This document shows positions 33,847 to 41,462 of a DNA stretch of 64,000 bases, piece after piece. The stretch comes from Halogeometricum sp. S3BR5-2. Lineage in GTDB: Archaea; Halobacteriota; Halobacteria; Halobacteriales; Haloferacaceae. The position numbers and the translations under genes are program-made. A model generated the notes under the pieces. That model did no database searches and was not told the DNA's origin. It saw nothing but the letters and a program-made list of their open reading frames with translations. Where the stretch lies: positions 186,001 to 250,000 of the forward strand of contig NZ_JAMQOQ010000002.1 of assembly GCF_031624635.1 (NCBI RefSeq). The letters are read 5' to 3'. Numbering within the stretch: position 1 is the first letter of the stretch; every line of letters begins with the position of its first letter.

Positions 33847-33930
33847 TGAGGAAGTTGACACTGCTGTCTTGCTTGGGACAACTCGGACAGGACTTCACTA
33901 CCGAAGAAGTAGGATAAGTGGTGCCCGATT

Positions 33931-34016
33931 GATGCTCTATACTCAGCACGCTCTTTCTGACAGTGTTCGGTGAGGTTTCTGGGCCATGCTGCATAGAGGG
34001 CGCGAATCGGTCACAG
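33931..34016 (+). repeat. cassette-array repeat, copy 8
   Basis: A diverged left half (ACTCAGCACGCTCTTTCTGACAG) is followed by the second half-repeat ATGCTGCATAGAGGGCGCG and CGGTCAC. It separates the two tandem copies of the 87-residue gene. Confidence 0.85.
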
Positions 34017-34274
34017 GAGGGAAAGAGCAGTACCGAGAACACTCAGACAGGCGGCCGCAATCAGCGCAAAGAGGAGACTAGCGGAGATCTCAAAGCTATC
34101 AGGGTCTCTTTGCAGTGATTCATAGCCAGCCACAATAGTCATCCCAGCCCCGCCAACGGTCATAAGCAAAATTGGAATACTATGGTCACCAGAGAGAACC
34201 GATAGCGCCGCCGGAAGCCCAATAGAAAACCCAATTACTGCAAGAGCACCACTGTAGATATACAATCGCTCCAT
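34011..34274 (-). CDS. small membrane protein, tandem duplicate copy B
   Basis: This 87-residue paralogue of 33551-33814 lies exactly 460 bp away. The two differ at residues 16 and 34 only. It has the same three hydrophobic segments, the same TATA position, and a stop codon formed by the end of repeat copy 8. The duplicated unit therefore comprises gene, promoter and one repeat, as expected from recombination between repeats. The function is unknown. Confidence 0.75.
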   Translation of the reverse strand: MERLYIYSGALAVIGFSIGLPAALSVLSGDHSIPILLMTVGGAGMTIVAGYESLQRDPDSFEISASLLFALIAAACLSVLGTALSLL

Positions 34275-34390
34275 AGACGTCTATCAAACCTTGGCCAAAT
34301 ATATCTGAGGAAGTTGACACTGCTGTCTTGCTTGGGAACAACTTGAACAGGGACTTCACTACCGAAGAAGTAGATAAACAGTGCCCGATT

Positions 34391-34517
34391 GATGGTCTGA
34401 ATCGGTTACGACACTTCTGACAGCGCTCGGTGAGGTTTTTGCGGGCGTGCTGCATAGAGAGCGCGAATCGGTCACGGACTCGGCACCTGCTGTGAGAGAA
34501 TCGCATCGCTCAGAACA
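34391..34517 (+). repeat. cassette-array repeat, copy 9
   Basis: The first half is shortened (GTCTGAATCGGTTACGACAC). The second half-repeat GTGCTGCATAGAGAGCGCG is followed by CGGTCAC at 34475 and the well-kept tail CTCGGCACCTGCTGTGAGAG...TCGCTCAGAAC. Confidence 0.85.
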
Positions 34518-34571
34518 GGGCCTGTAGTCATCACTCTGTTCGCGCAGTCTGGCCCGGGAACCGCTGACTGG

Positions 34572-35390
34572 CTACCTCACCGGGTTCGCCACGGGGAGCA
34601 GACCCGAGGAGATGATCCGACGAAGGAGGACGACGATACCGTTCTCTAGACCGTTGGCGAAGATCGCCTGCTCATGTGAGTCGTCGTAGTCGGCGTCCGG
34701 GTAAAAGGAACTGACCAGCAACGTCGTGCGGTCGACCAACAGCAGGCGGCTGATGGCAATCTCGTCGTCGCTCGCGGGCCCTAGGAGCCAGTCCAGGTCG
34801 GTTTCGAACACCTTCACGGATGGGATCTCGGTATCGAGTTTGGCGATGATCGCGTCCGTTTCGCCACCGATGGTCACGTCGACACCGCGGTCGACTGCGC
34901 CGTTGAGCAGCCCGTACAACGCCTCCGTCAGGAGTTCCTCCTCGACGACCAGCAGGACGATCTCCGATTCGGCGTCCGCCAGCAGATTGTGTGTCCGGGC
35001 CTCGATGCCACCGTGGCCGGACATCGTCCATACCTCCTGCATTCGGTCGTTGTCGTCGACCTCCGGTTGGAGATCGAGCGCTTCGAGGTGTGACTGAAGG
35101 GTGTCGATCCGCGTGTCGTACTGCTGACGCAAGATCGCGGTTGCTTCCTCGATGCTGACCGCGCGAAACTGCTGGGGGTTCGAATGCCGTACTTCCACCA
35201 GCCCCTTTGACTCCAGCACTCGGACGGCGTCGTACACCCGAGTTCGAGGGACCTCGGAGATCTCGCTGATTTCCTTGGCGGTCCCCGTCGAGAGTCGGGT
35301 CAACGCCAGGAAACTCCGCGCCTCGTACTCCTTGAGTCCAAGGTCCTGCAGCAGACTCACCGTCTCGGCTTTACGTTGCTCATCCGTCAT
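34572..35390 (-). CDS. TrmB-family transcriptional regulator
   Basis: The 272-residue protein has the TrmB winged-helix domain at residues 10-75 (LLQDLGLKEYEARSFLALTRLSTGTAKEISEISEVPRTRVYDAVRVLESKGLVEVR). A short coiled linker follows (about 80-110). The TrmB effector/PLD-like domain comes next (ARTHNLLADAESEIVLLVVEEELLTEALYGLL). TrmB proteins control sugar or metabolic genes in response to ligands. No sugar operon is adjacent. It is followed by a zinc-ribbon gene and a DUF7344-like gene on the same strand. Confidence 0.88.
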   Translation of the reverse strand: MTDEQRKAETVSLLQDLGLKEYEARSFLALTRLSTGTAKEISEISEVPRTRVYDAVRVLESKGLVEVRHSNPQQFRAVSIEEATAILRQQYDTRIDTLQSHLEALDLQPEVDDNDRMQEVWTMSGHGGIEARTHNLLADAESEIVLLVVEEELLTEALYGLLNGAVDRGVDVTIGGETDAIIAKLDTEIPSVKVFETDLDWLLGPASDDEIAISRLLLVDRTTLLVSSFYPDADYDDSHEQAIFANGLENGIVVLLRRIISSGLLPVANPVR

Positions 35391-35402
35391 TATGTTGTCC
35401 TG

Positions 35403-35630
35403 TCATGGCCGAATGGTCGAGGGGGCTAATTCACGCTCGGACGGGATTTGGGTGACTGACTCTCCACACTTCGAGCAGGCGTCCATCGCTTTGCTAATGT
35501 ACGTCTTCTCGCAGACAGGGCACGAAAACAGGGCCGTGGTGACTTCGTCCTCGGAGTCGTCGCGAGTGGGCAGTGTCTCGGCCTGTGTGCGCCTACTGAG
35601 TCGGGAGAGCCACGTGTGGAGCCGGCTCAT
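35403..35630 (-). CDS. small zinc-ribbon protein
   Basis: A 75-residue protein with two CxxC pairs (CPVC and CSKCG) 12-13 residues apart, forming a rubredoxin-like zinc knuckle. The N-terminus is basic and the middle is acidic. It lies 3 bp after the DUF7344-like gene and 12 bp before trmB on the same strand, so the three probably form one operon. The function is unknown, but such small zinc proteins often bind nucleic acid or protein partners. Confidence 0.65.
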   Translation of the reverse strand: MSRLHTWLSRLSRRTQAETLPTRDDSEDEVTTALFSCPVCEKTYISKAMDACSKCGESVTQIPSERELAPSTIRP

Positions 35631-35633
35631 GGG

Positions 35634-35990
35634 TTACGACCCTCCCGCGGGCAGTACGTCTTCATGGTCGGTCACCAACCGGAACAATGACGCGTTGTCG
35701 TCGAAGCTGGATCCCCGCCGAATCGTGCGGGAGCCCGTATTCCACGCGAGATAGTCTGCCTCGGAGAATTTGGGCAGATGAATGTGATACAGGGCTGTAC
35801 GCATCTCGGTGAGGGTGGCGTCGTCAACGGCGTCCGGGTCGCAGTCGATGTGCCAAGTGGCAACCCGAGTGGCGAGGCAGTTGAGGGAGACGGGAGTCTC
35901 CTGCTCGTCGAGGTAGTACAGGACGTACCGACGAACGGGATTCGACAATATGCTGAAAGTATTGGTTACCGCCTCGGTTGCCTGGGCCAT
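35634..35990 (-). CDS. DUF7344-like winged-helix protein
   Basis: The 118-residue protein begins with ILSNPVRRYVLYYLDEQETPVSLNCLATRVATW, a winged-helix core found in haloarchaeal regulators. RTALYHIHLPKFSEADYLAWNTGSRTI follows as the recognition and wing part. It likely binds DNA as a repressor or activator. It is first in a predicted operon with the zinc-ribbon and trmB genes. CTTATTCG lies about 25 bp before the ATG, next to the palindrome noted upstream. Confidence 0.7.
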   Translation of the reverse strand: MAQATEAVTNTFSILSNPVRRYVLYYLDEQETPVSLNCLATRVATWHIDCDPDAVDDATLTEMRTALYHIHLPKFSEADYLAWNTGSRTIRRGSSFDDNASLFRLVTDHEDVLPAGGS

Positions 35991-36045
35991 ACTGTGGCAA
36001 GGACGAGCTAACGAATAAGCCCGTTTATCTAGACGAGCGATATAT

Positions 36046-36138
36046 TTTGAAAATTCAACCTAATTCAATTATCTATTGATATATCCAAACTCAAATGGGA
36101 ACTTAGAGCATATGGGCCCCGGATAGATTTGAAAATTC
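36046..36138. promoter_or_regulatory. paired operator-like repeats upstream of DUF7344-like gene
   Basis: TTTGAAAATTC occurs twice (36046-36056 and 36128-36138). The first copy extends into the inverted repeat TTGAA/TTCAA. Both lie in a strongly A+T-rich gap between a DUF7344-like regulator gene and the end of an Lrp gene. They may be binding sites for one of these regulators. Confidence 0.4.
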
Positions 36139-36152
36139 CAAGCGATCCTCGA

Positions 36153-36674
36153 TTATCCTTGATTGGTGACAGACCCGTCGTCGATGTCGTCGTCCTGGCG
36201 CGCGCCGGGGTCCGGCCGTGGATAGAAGTGGTCCCATGGCTGGACCCGCGTCTCGGAGATGATCTCAGAACTGTTGATAGTCAAGCCTAAGTCCGCTAGT
36301 TCGTTGCGGATCTCTTCGATCTCCCCGACCGTGTCGGCGACGACTTCGACGTGGACATTCCGTTCGCCCCCAAGCAAATCGCGGGTGGTCACCACACCGC
36401 GAACGTCGAGGATCTGTTCGGTCATTGATTCCAGCTTATTCGGATTGACCGTGCAGACAAACATGACGTGGAGGGGGTAGCCCGCTTGCTCGTAGTTGAT
36501 CTCGGGGCGATAGCCCCGGATCACGCCCCCGCCCTCGAGTTTGTCGAGGCGATTCCGGACCGTCGTGGAGGTCACATCCACCTTCTCGGCGATCTCCGTA
36601 TCGGTCTGACGGGCGTTAAGTTGGAGTTGGTGCAGGATGCCCCGGTCCACGTCGTCGATTTGAATGTCGTCCAT
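36153..36674 (-). CDS. Lrp/AsnC-family regulator
   Basis: The 173-residue protein has an N-terminal AsnC-type HTH (DDVDRGILHQLQLNARQTDTEIAEKVDVTSTTVRNRLDKLEGGGVIRGYRPEINYEQAGY). An effector-binding RAM-like domain follows (FVCTVNPNKLESMTEQILDVRGVVTTRDLLGGERNVHVEVVA). A longer-than-usual C-terminus ends in acidic residues. Such proteins regulate amino-acid or nitrogen metabolism as octamers. The ATG at 36674 gives the usual family start. A remnant of another regulator gene lies directly upstream on the other strand. Confidence 0.85.
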   Translation of the reverse strand: MDDIQIDDVDRGILHQLQLNARQTDTEIAEKVDVTSTTVRNRLDKLEGGGVIRGYRPEINYEQAGYPLHVMFVCTVNPNKLESMTEQILDVRGVVTTRDLLGGERNVHVEVVADTVGEIEEIRNELADLGLTINSSEIISETRVQPWDHFYPRPDPGARQDDDIDDGSVTNQG

Positions 36675-36726
36675 ACCGTGCCTTGGACGGGGGGAGTGAA
36701 AAGTCCGCACGGGCCCCTTCACTACC

Positions 36727-37032
36727 ACGAATACACTCAAAATCACGTACGGACAGCGCGAGAATAACCAGCGAGCCGCTCGCGAACGACTCCGTCGGGC
36801 GGAAGATGGAGAAGAGTTCGACGAGCAGGAGGCAGCGTTTATCCTCAACTTCGAGGATCTTAACGACGTCGAACGACTCATGCGTCGGTTGAATCTCCAA
36901 CACCTGGACATCGTCGCCAGTGAACGTCCGGAGAGTATTCGCGAGACGGCTCGACTCGTCGACCGCGATTACAAAGCAAGAGACATCAGCGTGAGAACGA
37001 AACAGTGCTTAGAACGTCTGCTGGCACGTTGA
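36727..37032 (+). pseudogene. remnant of HVO_A0114-type HTH regulator
   Basis: The frame NTLKITYGQRENNQRAARERLRRAEDG...FILNFEDLNDVERLMRRLNLQHLDIVASERPESIRETARLVDRDYKA matches, from memory, the haloarchaeal HVO_A0114-type DNA-binding family. No ATG, GTG or TTG begins it: a stop lies a few codons upstream, and an ACG (36727) stands where the start is expected. After RDYK the sequence loses the expected wing (EVHRNL type) and ends at TGA 37030-37032. Both ends are therefore damaged, and the gene is probably dead. Confidence 0.7.
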
Positions 37033-37053
37033 GTCCGTTGACATTCTCATCTC

Positions 37054-37088
37054 ATGACAGTGTATTGGGATGTGCTGAATAGAGAGTG
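37054..37088 (+). repeat. cassette-array repeat, copy 10 (fragment)
   Basis: Only GACAGTGT and TGTGCTGAATAGAGAGTG remain, corresponding to the spacer and second half-repeat. The copy lies between the regulator remnant and the MFS gene. Confidence 0.6.
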
Positions 37089-37181
37089 TATATTTAGTAT
37101 TCGAGCTGCGTTTTGCCCGTGGTGCTCTGAGCTACTATCTATCCAGTCGGGACCTACTGAAGTGAACTGGCTATGCGGAGC

Positions 37182-38420
37182 TTAGTGTTGGATTGATTCG
37201 TCGCCGATAGGAGCCTCCCAGAGAAGGATGGCCGTTGCCCCAACGACGAGAACGATACCACCGACACCCAGTGCGAACAGCGGAGAGACGGCGTCGGATA
37301 TGACGCCGCTTCCGAGTTGAAACGGGACGACTGCGAGGCCGCTGACCATCGCCATCGCACTTAGAACGGTGGCGCGACCGAGCGTCTCCACACGGTCATT
37401 GATGTACTGCCCAGCGAACGATCGGGTGACGTCCGAGACTCCTCGAATCAGAAGGAACGTCGGGAGGGCAAGCACCGGGAGGAAGTACATCCCGATCAAC
37501 GCGCCACCGACGGCGAACGGGAGGACGAGAAACCACGTTTGTAGTCCGATCGTCTCTCTGATCCTTCCCGTGTAGTAGTTGAGCATCGCACCAACGAGGC
37601 TGTACGCCGCATAGAACCACCCCAGCAGGGCTTCAACCTGCGATTGCTGGATTCCAAGGTCGAGAACGACGGTCTCGAAGATCGGCTGGAGAAAGACGAA
37701 TACGAGGTAGGTGACCGCGGCGTACAGAACATAGTAGTAGAGCAGGAACGACCGCAAACGGCGACGACCGAGGACCGTTCTCACGATACGGACCGTTCGA
37801 CGGAGGCTCAACTCCTCAGTCGCGGTTTCCTTGTACGTCTGGGGTTCGTCAAGCGTGAGCAGTACCACGACCCCGAGACTCGTCACGCCCGCTGCGACGA
37901 ACCAGGGATACGAGAGGTCGATGCTGCCGAGATACCCGCCGAGAATCGCCGCACCGGCTCCAACGGCCAACGCCGCCGATTCTCCTCGCCCCCGAACGTG
38001 GGCGAACTCGTCTTCGGAGAGGTCGTCGGTGAGTGTGTCGTAGAGCCACGCGTCTTCGCTCCCGGAGCGGAAGTTGTAGCCCAGTGACCAGCAGACGTAG
38101 AGGCCTGCCAGCGGAAGAAACGAGTTCGACAGACCGATACCGAGGAGTGTCAGTGATATGAGTGACGTCCCGATGAGGAGACTGTTGCGTCGTCCAACGC
38201 GGTCGCCGATGTAGCCAGTCGGTATCTCTCCGAACAACGTCGTCAGATTGTAGAGCACCTCCAGAATGGAAATCTGAGTGAACGAAAGCCCCTGAGCCAA
38301 AAAGAAGAGGTACATGATGGGTCGATAGAATTCGACCGCTTTGGTCGACTTGTATATGTAATAATGTAGGATGTTTTTAGAGACAGCCTCCCGGATACCA
38401 TCTCCTGTGGCTTCTCCCAT
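37182..38420 (-). CDS. MFS transporter
   Basis: The 412-residue protein has about 12 hydrophobic segments. The MFS loop motif GYIGDRVGRRNSLLIGTSL lies between segments 2 and 3. The second half has RIRETIGLQTW and a long central loop (TYKETATEELSLRRTVRIVRTVLGRRR). Relatives are drug or small-solute exporters; no substrate can be named. Codon use is of the accessory type. It fills the interval between repeat copies 10 and 11. Confidence 0.82.
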   Translation of the reverse strand: MGEATGDGIREAVSKNILHYYIYKSTKAVEFYRPIMYLFFLAQGLSFTQISILEVLYNLTTLFGEIPTGYIGDRVGRRNSLLIGTSLISLTLLGIGLSNSFLPLAGLYVCWSLGYNFRSGSEDAWLYDTLTDDLSEDEFAHVRGRGESAALAVGAGAAILGGYLGSIDLSYPWFVAAGVTSLGVVVLLTLDEPQTYKETATEELSLRRTVRIVRTVLGRRRLRSFLLYYYVLYAAVTYLVFVFLQPIFETVVLDLGIQQSQVEALLGWFYAAYSLVGAMLNYYTGRIRETIGLQTWFLVLPFAVGGALIGMYFLPVLALPTFLLIRGVSDVTRSFAGQYINDRVETLGRATVLSAMAMVSGLAVVPFQLGSGVISDAVSPLFALGVGGIVLVVGATAILLWEAPIGDESIQH

Positions 38421-38818
38421 GCGTATGCTGGCGAAGGAAGAGCCGACAGGTATAGCCTGTTATTACAGAATAGCTGATTAGTGCATATTTCGGCGTATTT
38501 AGCCGGTATACTCATCCGATCAATTGCTCTAAGAAGCGGTTGGATGGCGATTAGTCAACAGTCAATTCGCACGTCTCTACTGAACGCCTGTTTCACAACG
38601 AGAAGCGTGAAACAAACCGCAGTGCCGTGCTGAATACACCCTCTAAGTCTTGCACGGCTTTTCTGACAGCGTTCGGTGGGGTTTCTAGGGTCGTGCTGAA
38701 CTCACAGCGCGAGTCGGTCACTAGTTTTCCTTGGAAGAGCTTGCCAAATCGCTCAGAACGGACTGCGGTTTTATCATATCAACCGGAAGTAATTTTCTAT
38801 CTGACGTTCTATACATGG
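38421..38818. other. 398-bp gap holding repeat copy 11
   Basis: Besides the repeat (38567-38762), the left 145 bp are A+T-rich spacer (GTATTTAGCCGGTATACTC). They probably hold the MFS promoter on the minus strand. The right 55 bp (TTTTATCATATC) should hold the promoter of the next small gene. No coding sequence is supported here. Confidence 0.45.
38567..38762 (+). repeat. cassette-array repeat, copy 11 (complete)
   Basis: The left arm here has a perfect 7-bp inverted repeat GTTTCAC/GTGAAAC (38590-38613). The first half-repeat GTGCTGAATACACCCTCTA starts at 38628, the second GTGCTGAACTCACAGCGCG at 38692. The tail ATCGCTCAGAACGG ends near 38762. Confidence 0.9.
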
Positions 38819-39112
38819 ATGATGGCTGACTCTGCACTCTGGATTGGACTCCTCATACTGGGCGGATTGCTCTGCCTTGCTGGGACAGTCGGCCAGTACA
38901 TCCGGACGAACGAACTCAACTACTGGGGGTGTTCGGGGACGTGCACCGCTGCTGGAGGTGTCGTCGAGCTTCTGGTTTCCAGTAACTATCTCGCTGAGTC
39001 GGGTTTCAGCGACGGTGTCACTTGGTTATTCCTGCTACTCGGATTCGTGTTCATCGCAGTAGCACTCCGAAGGCATGGACTCAGTTGGGGAAATTCGAGC
39101 GAAAAGGTCTGA
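38819..39112 (+). CDS. three-helix membrane protein in repeat array
   Basis: A 97-residue protein with three hydrophobic segments (LWIGLLILGGLLCLAGTVGQYI, CTAAGGVVELLVSSN, VTWLFLLLGFVFIAVALRR). Two adjacent in-frame ATGs (38819 and 38822) could start it. Cysteines in WGCSGTCTA may form a pair. It is the only gene between repeat copies 11 and 12. No family is recognised. Confidence 0.6.
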   Translation: MMADSALWIGLLILGGLLCLAGTVGQYIRTNELNYWGCSGTCTAAGGVVELLVSSNYLAESGFSDGVTWLFLLLGFVFIAVALRRHGLSWGNSSEKV

Positions 39113-39118
39113 GACACC

Positions 39119-39273
39119 CGCGCCTTTCTACTGCACGGCTGTTTCGCAACCAACGGGGTGACACGAATCGCAGTGGCGTGCTGAATACATCCTCTGTACT
39201 CGACGCCCTCTTTCTGACAGTGTCCGGTGAGGTGCTTGCGGGTGTGCTGAATAGAGGGCGCGAATCGGTCAGT
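39119..39273 (+). repeat. cassette-array repeat, copy 12 (complete)
   Basis: Left arm CTACTGCACGGCTGTTTCGC, first half-repeat GTGCTGAATACATCCTCTG at 39178, spacer TTTCTGACAGTGTCCGGTGA, second half-repeat GTGCTGAATAGAGGGCGCG at 39243, then CGGTCA. Confidence 0.9.
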
Positions 39274-39319
39274 GGACTATCGCTGTAACGGGCCGGGGAG
39301 CATCGCTACTCACAGACCA

Positions 39320-39742
39320 CTACTGACTGCACCCTTCGAACTGTGATTCGGACGGCATATCCCTGAATCGTCCATCCATCCCAACGCGAACGGTCACTGA
39401 GTAACAATCACCACCTTTGGTTGGATACGTTCTCGCTATCGAATCTTCCCCTCCATCGAGAGTAGCCGAGACGGTGTATTTTCTGCGTCCAGTCGGCAGC
39501 CCATCCTCGGAAGTAATGATGGGCTGTTCCTCGTCCGATGGCGGCATCTCTTCGCTCAAGCTGTAGAGCGTCTCGCCTGAGGACTGAATCTGTACTCGAA
39601 CTGTATGACTCTCATCGTCCATATTCAACAGGACAATCTCTCCGAGACGGGTTTGAGAGCGCTGGAAAGGGGAGGTACAACCTGCGACGGCGAGGAGGCT
39701 GGAGCTCAAACCGGTGAGGAACGCACGACGCGAGGGGGACAC
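39320..39742 (-). CDS. Tat-exported lipoprotein in repeat array
   Basis: Read from GTG at 39742, this 140-residue protein starts VSPSRRAFLTGLSSSLLAVAGC, a twin-arginine signal joined to a lipobox. It should be exported folded and lipid-anchored. The mature part is beta-rich (IVLLNMDDESHTVRVQIQSSGETLYSL, RKYTVSATLDGGEDSIARTY, CYSVTVRVGMDGRF), like small haloarchaeal immunoglobulin-fold lipoproteins. A longer reading upstream runs into repeat copy 13 and is not used. The function is unknown. Confidence 0.75.
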   Translation of the reverse strand: MSPSRRAFLTGLSSSLLAVAGCTSPFQRSQTRLGEIVLLNMDDESHTVRVQIQSSGETLYSLSEEMPPSDEEQPIITSEDGLPTGRRKYTVSATLDGGEDSIARTYPTKGGDCYSVTVRVGMDGRFRDMPSESQFEGCSQ

Positions 39743-39806
39743 AGTTTGATAAATAGTGTCGGTTTTGAAAATACTTCGCTTGGTGACCAAGCGAGCGAAC
39801 GACGAC

Positions 39807-39943
39807 TTGCTGAATACACCCTCTGAGTCGGTCACGACGCTTCTGACAGTTTTCGGTGTGGTTACTGTGGACGTGCTAAATAGAAGGCGCGAATCGGTCA
39901 CGGGCTCGGGCCTGTTGTAAGAGAATCGAATCGCTCAGAACAG
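39807..39943 (+). repeat. cassette-array repeat, copy 13
   Basis: First half-repeat TTGCTGAATACACCCTCTG at 39807, second GTGCTAAATAGAAGGCGCG at 39873, then CGGTCAC, and the tail GAATCGCTCAGAAC to about 39943. The left arm is missing. Confidence 0.88.
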
Positions 39944-39965
39944 AGTGTATCTCGAACAGAGGATT

Positions 39966-40190
39966 CTAGGTGGTACCGTCCGCTTCCTCCTTCGGGAGAT
40001 TCTTTCGCTCTGAGAGATAGTAGAGTACTACGACGAACCCTACTGCGGGGATAACCACTCCCAACCAGTACTTCTCCGGGTTTTTGAGCTTCAGCCGCTT
40101 CGCGTCAAAGAACATGAGAACTCCGATAGGTAGTTGCAGGGCGAGCACGCCGTAGAACAGTGTAATTCCTGCGTCGACCATTTCCAACAT
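39966..40190 (-). CDS. small two-helix membrane protein in repeat array
   Basis: A 74-residue protein with two hydrophobic helices (ITLFYGVLALQLPIGVLMFF and YWLGVVIPAVGFVVVLYYL) separated by a basic loop (DAKRLKLKNPEK). It has a charged tail (SERKNLPKEEADGTT). ATG at 40190 or the Met four codons later may start it. CTAATATG lies about 20 bp upstream. It shares the interval between repeats 13 and 14 with a divergent small gene. Confidence 0.6.
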   Translation of the reverse strand: MLEMVDAGITLFYGVLALQLPIGVLMFFDAKRLKLKNPEKYWLGVVIPAVGFVVVLYYLSERKNLPKEEADGTT

Positions 40191-40305
40191 TTATCTCTCA
40201 CAGAACATATTAGTTCCGTCAAGTGGTACCGAGGAGTCTGTTGTGTGGCGTAATAGACCATCGGTACTACCTTCTAATCACGAACGGACATGACGTAAAT
40301 CAAAG

Positions 40306-40503
40306 ATGGATTCGTACCCCAAATTTATGCTCATCACTGCAGCAACGCTGTTACTTGTAACACCCGGTGGAATTGCAATCCTGTATCCAGACATATCCTT
40401 TCTCGGACTGTTCACCAGCTTAGGGTTCTGGATTCCGGTGATGATCCTGTTTCTCGTGATGCTGTTCGGGTTCTGGGTCGGTCAGCAGTCGAAGTATACG
40501 TGA
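40306..40503 (+). CDS. small two-helix membrane protein in repeat array
   Basis: A 65-residue protein with helices FMLITAATLLLVTPGGIAILY and FTSLGFWIPVMILFLVMLFGFWVG and a short polar end (QQSKYT). The ATG at 40306 follows an A+T-rich stretch. It is divergent from the gene at 39966-40190. No family is recognised; size and style match the other array genes. Confidence 0.55.
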   Translation: MDSYPKFMLITAATLLLVTPGGIAILYPDISFLGLFTSLGFWIPVMILFLVMLFGFWVGQQSKYT

Positions 40504-40532
40504 CCTCTTTTTCGCTGAGTAATCGCTCACTA

Positions 40533-40680
40533 CGCAGGCGCTACTCAGCGGTTAGTTCAGCGTAAAGAGGACGGGATAAACGAACCCTCGGCGCTGAATA
40601 CAGCCTCTGAGTCGGTCACGGCGCTTCTGACAACCTTTGGTGAGGCTTCTGTGGCCGTGCTACAGTGAGAGCGCGAATCT
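40533..40680 (+). repeat. cassette-array repeat, copy 14 with 5' extension
   Basis: The block CGCAGGCGCTACTCAGC (40533), shared with copy 4, precedes GCGCTGAATACAGCCTCTG (40591). The second half is diverged (GTGCTACAGTGAGAGCGCG at 40657). Copies 4 and 14 form a subtype. Confidence 0.8.
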
Positions 40681-40759
40681 TGAACCGTGCCAGCATGGGA
40701 ACGTAGATGTCGAAATCGTTCAGTAGAGAACGTGGGTGAAGCAGAGAAATCGACGTGAC

Positions 40760-41164
40760 TTAGCTGGATTTGGGGGTACGGTAGTGGTGATAGAGCAGTT
40801 GCGTCACTGGCACTGCCCATGTGAACGCGAGTGAAAACTGAATGACTGCCCCAATATACTGTTGGGGGACAAGCAGCCACACTGCTATGGTTACCACGCA
40901 AATACAGCCGAGCGCGACAACCGACGCCGTCACATCGTTCACGTCTCGGAGGTCCACGTCGACCAGTCCGACAGCTGCCACGATTCCGAGAGCCACCCCC
41001 AATCCGATGGCCGCCAGTGTCGCCTCCAGTGAGACGATTCGACGAGCCGGGTCAATGGACAGTAGCCACGGGGTCCCAATGAGTGCAACCCCAAATAATC
41101 GGAGTGCCCGCGCTCGCTCGCCAGTGCCTAGCAACAAGTGTGTCTCAGAGGAGGACTGGTTCAT
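40760..41164 (-). CDS. four-helix membrane protein in repeat array
   Basis: A 134-residue protein with about four hydrophobic segments (ALRLFGVALIGTPWLL, LEATLAAIGLGVALGIVAAVGLV, VTASVVALGCICVVTIAVWLLV, IGAVIQFSLAFTWAVPVTQLLY) and a basic C-terminus (HHYRTPKSS). The ATG at 41164 is used; an in-frame Met about nine codons upstream is possible. It sits alone between repeat copies 14 and 15. The function is unknown. Confidence 0.6.
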   Translation of the reverse strand: MNQSSSETHLLLGTGERARALRLFGVALIGTPWLLSIDPARRIVSLEATLAAIGLGVALGIVAAVGLVDVDLRDVNDVTASVVALGCICVVTIAVWLLVPQQYIGAVIQFSLAFTWAVPVTQLLYHHYRTPKSS

Positions 41165-41232
41165 AAGATGAAAGTGAGATGGCACGAGCATATCTGTTTC
41201 GACCAGCCCCTTCGACTGAACACGCTGATACA

Positions 41233-41400
41233 CTCGCACGTCTCCACTGAACGGCTGTTTCACAATGAGAAGCGTGAAACGAATCGTAATGGCGTGCTGA
41301 ATACATCCTCTGTATCGGTCACGCCAGTACTGGCAGTCATCAAACAGTATATGCACGGTCTGATGGATACCGAGCGCGAGCGTAGCAAATCGGGCCTGTA
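41233..41400 (+). repeat. cassette-array repeat, copy 15
   Basis: Left arm with perfect GTTTCAC/GTGAAAC pair (41257-41280), then GTGCTGAATACATCCTCTG at 41294. The right half is strongly diverged but keeps GAGCGCGAG and AATCGGGCCTG. Confidence 0.8.
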
Positions 41401-41462
41401 ACCGCCTCTCAGAATGCCCCAGTCGCCGAGCAGATGAATACTCACCGTGTCGTATCGGCGTC

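Noticed and set aside
39743-39901. N-terminal extension of the lipoprotein at 39320 by about 53 residues.
   Set aside because: The extension lies within repeat copy 13 and would bury the Tat signal; GTG at 39742 puts the twin arginines near the N-terminus.
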